NCBI GenBank assembly: GCA_019752975.1
Contig: JAIELM010000546.1
Coordinates: forward strand, 1 to 12,300
Reading direction: 5' to 3'
Length of the DNA: 12,300 nucleotides
Source of the DNA: Undibacterium sp.
GTDB lineage: Bacteria > Pseudomonadota > Gammaproteobacteria > Burkholderiales > Burkholderiaceae_D
Made by a program: the position numbers and the translations under genes. The notes under the pieces are model-generated. The model had not been told where the DNA came from. It saw nothing but the letters and a program-made list of their open reading frames with translations, and did no database searches. Each line of letters begins with the position of its first letter. Position 1 is the first letter of the stretch. Of this stretch, positions 7,089 to 12,300 are shown one piece after another.

Positions 7089-7819
7089 AACTGATAGCCT
7101 TCTATCTTAGCAGCGTGCACCAAATTGGCTAGATAAGCATGGGTTGCTTTGCGTTGCTCAATGTCGGATAAATAGGCCAGCAAACGTTCTTGTACCTCGT
7201 CGAAACTCACCACATCGCCGCTTTTACGTTCAGTGACTTGAATGATGTGATAACCAAATTGGGTTTCGACTAAACTTGGTGCAATTTCACCAGCGGCCAT
7301 ACTAAAGACGGCGGTTTCAAATTCAGGCACCATTTGACCACGTCCGAATTGTCCCAATGCACCACCGCTTTTGCCAGATGGGCAAGTAGAGTGTTCGCGA
7401 GCCAGCGCGGTGAAACTAATCGGGTTTTTTTGTACTTCGGCTAAAACGCCTTCAGCTTTGGCCTTGGCTAGGCTGGCAGCTAAACCTTCACCTTTGGCAA
7501 ACAGGATGTGACTGGCTGATGCCATTTCATCTTGTTGAAAACTGCTGGTATTTTGCGCATAGAATTCGCGGCAAGCTGCCTCGTCGACTTCTGCAACGGC
7601 AACTTCTTGTTCTAATAACTGGCCAATGGCAGCATCTTCGTCGTTGGCAGGAATTCCTAAGCGATTTGCTTCAGCCAGCATCAATTGACGCAGAATCAAT
7701 TCTTGAATCGCACTGTCTCTAAGTTGCTCATTGTCAGGATGCCCCGCAGCGATAGCACGTTCCATTTCAGCGTTGATTGTGGATGTTTCGATGATGTTGC
7801 CGTTGACGCTAATAGTCAT
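7073..7819 (-). CDS. PpiC-type peptidyl-prolyl cis-trans isomerase (parvulin)
   Basis: This 248-residue protein accelerates cis-trans isomerisation of Xaa-Pro bonds and may act as a folding chaperone. A helical N-terminal region (about 15-95) resembles the SurA/NifM-type arm. The parvulin domain spans about 100-196, with SASHILF (His104), CPSGKSGGALGQFGRGQMVPEFE (Cys146) and FGYHIIQVTERK (His191), matching the His/Cys/His set of parvulin active sites. It starts MTISVNG and has neither signal peptide nor lipobox, so it is predicted to be cytoplasmic, unlike SurA and PpiD. The ATG at 7819 has AGGA 6-7 bases upstream. DUF1993 is downstream and the ParB-like gene upstream on the same strand, with spacers of 145 and 275 bases that suggest separate units. 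The 275-base spacer (7820-8094) holds no convincing gene. Confidence 0.9.
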   Translation of the reverse strand: MTISVNGNIIETSTINAEMERAIAAGHPDNEQLRDSAIQELILRQLMLAEANRLGIPANDEDAAIGQLLEQEVAVAEVDEAACREFYAQNTSSFQQDEMASASHILFAKGEGLAASLAKAKAEGVLAEVQKNPISFTALAREHSTCPSGKSGGALGQFGRGQMVPEFETAVFSMAAGEIAPSLVETQFGYHIIQVTERKSGDVVSFDEVQERLLAYLSDIEQRKATHAYLANLVHAAKIEGYQLPAFS

Positions 7820-8072
7820 GATGTGTCCTAGTGGGTAGGTTGAGCTGGGTGTTCCGTGAACCGAGATTTTTCATTTGGCGTACTTTGGGTGTTTTTTGAG
7901 TGCTGAGGGCGATTTTGCTGTGATTTAGTGTGGTACTGCGACATGACATTATTTTCGCCTAGCTCGCTGTGAGAAAATAAAATCACACAAAACTGCCTCG
8001 CAAACTCGACCTTCATCATCTCAAACCCTAATGGAAAATCTCGCTTGAAACAAGGAAATAGGGATGGAACGG

Positions 8073-8093
8073 GAAATTTCAAGGTGAAATTTC
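8073..8093. repeat. Duplicated GAAATTTC palindrome just after the parB-like stop
   Basis: GAAATTTC at 8073-8080 and 8086-8093 are separated by AAGGT. Because GAAATTTC is itself palindromic, the pair is both a direct and an inverted repeat. It begins 1 base after the stop codon of the ParB-like gene. It can form a stem-loop (8-bp stem, 5-base loop), but no U-tract follows, so it is either a poor terminator or a binding site. Confidence 0.55.
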
Positions 8094-8094
8094 T

Positions 8095-8949
8095 TTATAC
8101 TTTGAGGCCTGCTTTTTCTAGTTCGCTTGATAACTCTACGATTTTAAGTTTGAGCATGCTGTTTTCTGCTTGTAGCAGCGTCAGCTCTTGCATCAAATTA
8201 CTGGCGACAGGGGACGGTTGGCTTTCAGGCTTAGCTTCGTCGAGAGTTTCGTTCAGCACTTTGGGGGCCTGCTTTTGCTTTACTTCTCTTACCATGCGTG
8301 CGGCCTGTTGCAATTCTTTTTTACCACCTGCTACCGCCGCCACTTGTTGTGCTTCGGAAAGGGAGGCGACACTGGCGGCTGCATTGATTGAGATGGTTCC
8401 TGCACGTACCGCTTCAACTAATTCTGGGGTGGCAGTTTTGCGAATTTTTTCAATTTGGGCAACTGCGGGTTTGCTAATGCCGGCGAGTTTGGCGATTTCA
8501 TTGCGAGTGGCTACGGATACAGGATCAGGTGTTGTTTCTTGTTGGGTAGTGTCATTTGCGTCCTCGGCGAGTTTGCGTCTTTCGCTGACGATTTCTTTTT
8601 TTCGTAGAGCCAGTACACCACGTTGAAAACCGGACACACTACGGCGCGCTAGGTGATTGTCTATCATCCATAGCATGACGTCTTCTAGGCTAGAGAATCT
8701 GTCGTTTTGACTGGTTTGAAAAGGGATGCCATGTTTTTGGCAAATGGTGTAACGATTATGGCCATCGATTAAGGTGTCACCCCATAAGACCAAGGCATCG
8801 CGACAACCTTCGTTCAATAAACTGCGCTCTAAAGATAAGAATTCTTGCTTGGTGAGTGGGTCGATAAAGTCGCGTAGTGCAGGGTTGATAACGGGAGTGA
8901 TGGTCGTAGTTGTCATGTGTTGCCAAACGGGGTTGCCAGAAAAGCGCAT
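8095..8949 (-). CDS. ParB/Srx-like DNA-binding protein with C-terminal leucine zipper
   Basis: This is a predicted DNA-binding protein of about 284 residues. The ParB/sulfiredoxin-like N-terminal domain (about 15-80) has LIDGHNRYTICQKHGIPF in place of the GERR motif of CTP-binding chromosomal ParB, so standard CTPase sliding-clamp activity is doubtful. A helix-turn-helix follows (about 148-200), with NEIAKLAGISKPAVAQIEKI and a ParB-like TPELVEAVRAGTISINAA. The end is a textbook leucine zipper: Leu252, 259, 266 and 273 at seven-residue spacing, with Leu256, Asn263, Ile270 and Leu277 on the other core position. This predicts a parallel dimer. There is no parA next to it. The start is uncertain. 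ATG 8949 lies 4 bases past the response-regulator stop with AAGGA 13 bases away. ATG 8979 would overlap the regulator, and ATG 8916 lacks a ribosome site. Confidence 0.8.
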   Translation of the reverse strand: MRFSGNPVWQHMTTTTITPVINPALRDFIDPLTKQEFLSLERSLLNEGCRDALVLWGDTLIDGHNRYTICQKHGIPFQTSQNDRFSSLEDVMLWMIDNHLARRSVSGFQRGVLALRKKEIVSERRKLAEDANDTTQQETTPDPVSVATRNEIAKLAGISKPAVAQIEKIRKTATPELVEAVRAGTISINAAASVASLSEAQQVAAVAGGKKELQQAARMVREVKQKQAPKVLNETLDEAKPESQPSPVASNLMQELTLLQAENSMLKLKIVELSSELEKAGLKV

Positions 8950-8953
8950 CAGT

Positions 8954-9712
8954 TTACAGCATTCCTTTGATTCTCTCATAGCCTGTGCGACTAATCGCTA
9001 AACTGACACCGTTATGAAGTAGCGCTTGGTAGCTATCTTTGCTGATACGTTCTAGTGATTTGAGCGCACTTAAACGGATAATGCTAGAGCGGTGAATGCG
9101 CACAAAAATTCTAGGATCAAGTTGAGTCTCTAGTTCGCTGAGGCTTTGGGTTTTTAATAGCGATTTGCCGCTATAGTGGATTTGGATATAGTCGTCTTGC
9201 GCTTCTATGTAGTCGATAGTGGCAACCGGTATAACATGGGTTTGCCCGCGATCTCTTACCACGATGCGTTCCAATTTTTGGGTGTGTTCTCGGGCGTGTT
9301 CTCGGGCGAGTTTTTGTAATGCTGGTTGTGCTTGGCCTAACATCTTGCGCGCTTTGGCCAGTGCCTCGTCAAAGCGTTCTTGGCTATACGGTTTAAGTAA
9401 ATAGTCGATCGCATGTTGGTCAAAGGCTTTTAACGCATATTGATCAAAAGCCGTGCTAAAGATTACTCCAGTCCGTCGTCCCGTCGCCTCCAATACTTCA
9501 AAGCCATTGAGCTTGGGCATTTGTATGTCTAGTAGCACTAAATCGGGTTCCAGTGCGAGTATGGAATCGATGGCTTGTAGTCCGTTTTCGCATTCGCCGA
9601 CGACCTGCAGATCCGGATGGGTTTTTAAATATTCTTGACTTAAACGGCGCGAGAGCTCTTCATCATCGACGATTAAGACACTGAGTTTGTCGGCTGGTCT
9701 CATGGGTTTCAT
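8954..9712 (-). CDS. LytTR-family response regulator
   Basis: This is the output half of a two-component system: a phosphorylated receiver controls DNA binding by a LytTR domain. The receiver (about 10-125) has acidic Asp16/Asp17, the phospho-acceptor Asp62 in LVLLDIQMPKLNGFE, Thr87 and Lys107 (LLKPYS). A linker contains a repeated AREHAREH, encoded by a 12-bp direct duplication (9285-9308). The LytTR domain (about 148-250) includes ERIVVRD, IDYIEAQDDYIQIHY and RIFVRIHRSSIIRL. The 252-residue length is typical of AlgR/LytR-type regulators. The start ATG directly follows the kinase stop (TAAATG, no gap), which indicates translational coupling; there is no clear Shine-Dalgarno sequence. Its own stop lies 4 bases from the likely ParB-like start. 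The DNA target is unknown, but its own operon promoter is a natural candidate. Confidence 0.93.
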   Translation of the reverse strand: MKPMRPADKLSVLIVDDEELSRRLSQEYLKTHPDLQVVGECENGLQAIDSILALEPDLVLLDIQMPKLNGFEVLEATGRRTGVIFSTAFDQYALKAFDQHAIDYLLKPYSQERFDEALAKARKMLGQAQPALQKLAREHAREHTQKLERIVVRDRGQTHVIPVATIDYIEAQDDYIQIHYSGKSLLKTQSLSELETQLDPRIFVRIHRSSIIRLSALKSLERISKDSYQALLHNGVSLAISRTGYERIKGML

Positions 9713-10771
9713 TTAGTTTTTTTGTGAAGTAAATGCCAGTTCTATGCTAAAGAGCTGTTCGCGGATTTGCCATTCTACTCGTGAGCGTTCAGGGTATAAA
9801 CTGGCTAGCCGCGCACTACAGTTCTTTAAACCCGTGCCTGTGCCTATGGTAGGCGTGGCTTCGGTATCGATGGGATTGGTTAAGCGGATGAATAGCCAGC
9901 CTTCTTTTTCTTCGACTTGCAATGAGATGGTACCGCCTTCGCTGAGATCACGGATACCATGTTTGATCGCATTTTCAAATAGCGGTTGTAATAGTAAAGG
10001 AGGAATCAAACTGTCCATCGCTTTGGGATCGAGCTCTACGGTGCTTAGTAGTTTTTTCCCAAAGCGAATTTTCTCGACTGCTAAATAATGTTGGCAGAGC
10101 GTGATTTCTTCGCTGAGAAGTATGCTTTTCTTTTCTGCCAGTGCTAAGGTTTGCCTAAAAAATTGCGCCAACTCTATCGTCATTTGACGTGCGGCGCTAG
10201 CATCGATCGCGGTTAATGCGCTAATCGAATTTAAACTATTAAATAGAAAATGGGGATTGATTTGTGTGCGTAAGACTTGGAGTTGCGCCTCCCGCGTTTG
10301 TATTTCAGCTTGCGCTTCTCTGCGCTCTGCTAAACGCAATTTGCTAAAAGCCATTAGCACGTCAAAAGCCAGTAGCGCGATTAAATAAAAAAATGCAGCA
10401 GTAAGCGCCAGTCCCAGTGCGAATGGCTCAGAAAATGTCAGACCCAATTCGGGTACAGCTAAGCTCAAGCTGAAGCTATTCCAAGCGTAAGCGATGGTGG
10501 TGAGTGCCAGAGCATATCCAAGACTGGCGATGGTATAGCTCAGGCACACTTTGAAAAAATGTCGCTCCGCTAAAGGTAAGGCGCGGCAAACATAATAAGC
10601 AGAGGAGGAAGAAAATCCCATTAAAAAACTCAGGGGTAAGCTAAACCCCAATGCGTTTGTCCAAGATCCCAAATGCCCTGCCAGCATCACACCAGACATC
10701 AGAATGGTGAGTAGAACACAAAAAAAACTAAGCGCGAGAAAGCTCTTGGCGTTGCTGAATAAGGGGTTCAT
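9713..10771 (-). CDS. LytS/YehU-family sensor histidine kinase
   Basis: This 352-residue membrane kinase is the partner of the LytTR regulator. Hydrophobic segments at about 11-32, 42-64, 74-98 and 114-141 form a multi-pass membrane sensor region with short loops and no large periplasmic domain. A coiled linker (about 143-168) leads to the His_kinase domain, with the phospho-acceptor His174 in QINPHFLFNSLNS. The ATP-binding region follows, with the N box QPLFENAIKHG (Asn267) and the glycine-rich GTGTGL (310-315). No PAS, GAF or 5TM-LYT domain was recognised, so stimulus sensing may depend on the two membrane proteins encoded just upstream. The LiaF-like gene ends 27 bases before it. AGGA lies 13 bases before the ATG. 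The stop codon abuts the regulator start. Confidence 0.92.
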   Translation of the reverse strand: MNPLFSNAKSFLALSFFCVLLTILMSGVMLAGHLGSWTNALGFSLPLSFLMGFSSSSAYYVCRALPLAERHFFKVCLSYTIASLGYALALTTIAYAWNSFSLSLAVPELGLTFSEPFALGLALTAAFFYLIALLAFDVLMAFSKLRLAERREAQAEIQTREAQLQVLRTQINPHFLFNSLNSISALTAIDASAARQMTIELAQFFRQTLALAEKKSILLSEEITLCQHYLAVEKIRFGKKLLSTVELDPKAMDSLIPPLLLQPLFENAIKHGIRDLSEGGTISLQVEEKEGWLFIRLTNPIDTEATPTIGTGTGLKNCSARLASLYPERSRVEWQIREQLFSIELAFTSQKN

Positions 10772-10798
10772 TTTTGGAGTTCATCCTAAGGAGTTGAC

Positions 10799-11527
10799 CT
10801 AGTTCTTAATCTCCACTCCACCCATGATCGCTGTGCCGGAGATAATCAAGCGCTTATTGGCCGTCATGGGCGGAATGGTGGAATCTTGTATTCCACCTAA
10901 AATCGCTGAACCATTATTCACCACACTCCAGTCACTGGGAATGCGCAAGGTGATACCACCCCATACAGCGAATACGTCAATCACGGCGTCGCCTTGAATC
11001 GAAGCATTGCGTAAATCCAGTTCCACTCCGGCCATGATGGCAGTGATCGCACCACCGCGAAAATTTTGTGAAGCGATATTGCCTTGACTGCCGCTCATGA
11101 TGGTCACGATATCGATTTTTGCTTCTTGAGCTGAATTACTCGCGTCCTCATTTTTTGTCAAATTAACCGTAGTGACATCTTGATTGAGATCGCTCATTCG
11201 GTGATTAATTTTGTCTTTGAAAATCACCATCACACCAACACCAATTAATAATAAGGGCCACCAATCACGGAGGCGGAAAAATAGGACCCCGATATGATTT
11301 AAGACCATCAAGCTGCCAGCTAAGACCAAAGCACCACCGACAAAGTAGGAATTGGGTTCTTTGGATTGACTGATTTTGTACGCGCCAAGAACGATAAAGA
11401 TGACAGGCCAGAACGGTAGTATATCGCGGCGGCTAAAAATACCTAAATTGTCGACTAAGGCTAAAACGCCGAAGAGAAGGATAAATACGCCAAAAAATAG
11501 GCGACTTTGAGCGGTGTGAGGTTTCAT
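10799..11527 (-). CDS. LiaF-like membrane protein (DUF5668-type membrane region plus LiaF C-terminal domain)
   Basis: This 242-residue inner-membrane protein probably modulates the adjacent kinase. Four membrane segments (about 9-27, 37-51, 62-80, 89-104) carry motifs typical of the LiaI/LiaF-like region, such as FFGVFILLFGVLALVDNLG and a conserved W before the last helix. A charged linker (about 105-135) follows. The C-terminal part (about 137-242) is a repetitive beta-rich domain with recurring glycine patterns: TIMSGSQGN, AIMAGVELDL, FAVWGGITL, AILGGIQD and AIMGGVEI. This resembles the LiaF C-terminal (DUF2154/cell-wall-active antibiotic response) fold. In Firmicutes LiaF inhibits its LiaS kinase; a like role here is inferred from gene order. 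The ATG at 11527 has GAAAG 6 bases upstream. The next gene, the kinase, starts 27 bases after its stop. Confidence 0.85.
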   Translation of the reverse strand: MKPHTAQSRLFFGVFILLFGVLALVDNLGIFSRRDILPFWPVIFIVLGAYKISQSKEPNSYFVGGALVLAGSLMVLNHIGVLFFRLRDWWPLLLIGVGVMVIFKDKINHRMSDLNQDVTTVNLTKNEDASNSAQEAKIDIVTIMSGSQGNIASQNFRGGAITAIMAGVELDLRNASIQGDAVIDVFAVWGGITLRIPSDWSVVNNGSAILGGIQDSTIPPMTANKRLIISGTAIMGGVEIKN

Positions 11528-11576
11528 GATGTGCTTTCGAAAAAAGGGGATCTAAAGTAAGGCGAAAAAATGAAAT

Positions 11577-11921
11577 TTATTTAGGCTGGTCATTACTAGT
11601 TTGCACGGCATATTTGCATATAACTGCTAAGCCCCAGATGATCACGAGTATCGGCCAATGGGTGAAGAAATTAAGCCCCCACATATGTTCTAACATGGCA
11701 TATAGTGCGCCAGCAAGTACGATATCAAATAGACCGGAGATACGTTTTCTCGCATTGGGGCCGCGCACCAGCCGCACTAAACCTAACAGGGCGACAAAAG
11801 CGATCCACAAATGCCATGAAAAAAAGAGCAGACCAGTTTTATCCAATAAGAGCGTACATCCGATCAGAATAATACAGATACCAAATTCCAAATGATCACG
11901 AGATTGAGAGTGATGAGACAT
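11577..11921 (-). CDS. Small DUF5668-like (LiaI/LiaF-type) membrane protein
   Basis: This 114-residue protein of four hydrophobic segments (about 12-27, 30-52, 62-80, 87-104) resembles the membrane part of the LiaF-like protein downstream but lacks its C-terminal domain. Both share a first helix ending in a Leu-Asp-(Lys/Asn)-x-Gly-(Leu/Ile) motif (LLLDKTGLLFF here, ALVDNLGIF there) and a Trp-Pro pair before the last helix (HWPILVIIWG). It is first in the predicted operon; the LiaF-like gene starts 49 bases after its stop. ATG 11921 has GGAG 8 bases upstream. It probably pairs with the LiaF-like protein in the inner membrane, as LiaI does with LiaF in Bacillus. This is inference from context. 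Confidence 0.8.
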   Translation of the reverse strand: MSHHSQSRDHLEFGICIILIGCTLLLDKTGLLFFSWHLWIAFVALLGLVRLVRGPNARKRISGLFDIVLAGALYAMLEHMWGLNFFTHWPILVIIWGLAVICKYAVQTSNDQPK

Positions 11922-12083
11922 GATGAAAACTCCGTAGAAAGATGTTGAACCGAGATTTGCGGTACAGACGCAGAGTAAGATAAGGACAAAAGGATGTCAT
12001 GCAAAATTCGGTCAATGGCGGAAAGATGTCGGTGAATGACGCTACCTATCTTTGTTTTTCCTCCTTCGCTTGAACGCTTTTTT

Positions 12084-12285
12084 ATTATCTACAAGTTTAA
12101 TTATTCAGCCGCCCATAGCCTTGAACGTAAAAACCCCTCAACGCAGAGACGCTGAGGCTCAGAGAAAATCAGAGAAAATCGGAGAAAACCTCTGCGCCCC
12201 TCGGCGTCTCTGCGTCTCGGCGTTGAGGGGTTTTAAGATTTTCATTAGATGCCATAGTGGGCTGAATAATTACCTACAAGTTTAA
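12084..12285. repeat. Nested palindromic repeat element (no gene)
   Basis: Three layers are visible. (1) A 17-bp direct repeat with one mismatch, ATTAYCTACAAGTTTAA, at 12084-12100 and 12269-12285. (2) A perfect 13-bp inverted repeat TAATTATTCAGCC at 12098-12110 with its complement at 12260-12272, overlapping layer 1 by 3-4 bases. (3) An inner palindrome: AAAACCCCTCAACGC at 12130-12144 exactly inverted at 12220-12234, extended inward imperfectly through GAGACGC-type units; the right arm has one extra 8-base unit. The centre holds a 10-bp tandem repeat (AGAGAAAATC twice, then GGAGAAAACC, 12161-12190). The inner part is the common CGCAGAGACGC-type repeat that is often mistranslated as RRDAEAQR peptides. 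It lies upstream of the liaF-like operon, and nothing else is evident from 11922 to 12300. Confidence 0.75.
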
Positions 12286-12300
12286 AAAATTATCTGCCGA

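Noticed and set aside
7828-7944. Minus-strand small frame of 38 codons (longer form from 8082) ending just before the ppiC start, near its ribosome site
   Set aside because: The peptide is low in hydrophobic residues and rich in Gln, Thr, Asn and Ser. It resembles no family I know and has no well-placed Shine-Dalgarno sequence. A leader peptide coupled to ppiC is possible but not supported.
8045-8626. Plus-strand 193-codon open frame opposite the ParB-like gene
   Set aside because: It is a Ser/Ala/Leu-rich antisense shadow of a well-supported coding region, with no domain signature.
12010-12015. TTGACC (minus strand) as a -35 box for the liaF-like operon
   Set aside because: No acceptable -10 hexamer lies 15-19 bases downstream; the nearest TTATCT is 26 bases away.
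12052-12285. Plus-strand 77-codon open frame containing RRDAEAQRKS and LCAPRRLCVSALRGF
   Set aside because: It is the translation of the CGCAGAGACGC-type palindromic repeat; such peptides are recurring spurious calls, and the frame has no ribosome site or domain.

Overview
The window looks like ordinary chromosome from a Gram-negative proteobacterium, most likely a betaproteobacterium of the Oxalobacteraceae/Undibacterium kind. That placement rests on an E. coli-type IlvD, a proteobacterial RibA, a Tat lipoprotein and the general protein style. It is an inference from pattern memory, not a search result. No rRNA, tRNA, CRISPR array or intact transposase gene was seen.

Layout, left to right. 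At the left edge, on the minus strand, is the start of a secreted protein with a signal peptide (1-96). Just upstream of it lies a Tat-exported, probably lipidated FAD oxidoreductase of the berberine-bridge type (118-1677). On the plus strand, divergent from it, are ilvD (branched-chain amino acid synthesis) and ribA (GTP cyclohydrolase II, riboflavin synthesis). Everything from 4528 to 11921 is on the minus strand. Two tandem DUF2726-like paralogues are separated by a 105-bp MITE-like element with perfect terminal inverted repeats and a 5-bp direct repeat. Next come a DUF1993 protein and a parvulin-type PpiC prolyl isomerase without a signal peptide. Last is a tightly packed gene group: small DUF5668-like membrane protein, LiaF-like membrane protein, LytS-type histidine kinase, LytTR response regulator, ParB-like DNA-binding protein. 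The right end holds a nested palindromic repeat element.

How the genes fit together. The 11921-8095 group reads as a signalling operon. Two LiaI/LiaF-type membrane proteins precede a histidine kinase whose stop codon touches the start of its LytTR regulator, and the regulator's stop overlaps or abuts the ParB-like gene. This suggests envelope sensing comparable to LiaFSR of Firmicutes, but built on LytS/LytTR parts and with a ParB-like protein at the end. The DUF2726 pair shows divergent paralogues, one of which has lost acidic residues at the putative nuclease-like site. ilvD and ribA are metabolic genes with no obvious functional link to the rest.

Besides genes, the spacers contain three unrelated 11-bp sequences, each repeated about three times in tandem (3762-3794, 5517-5546, 6951-6983), a 28-bp imperfect palindrome on the ppiC stop codon, and two palindromic mobile or repeat elements.
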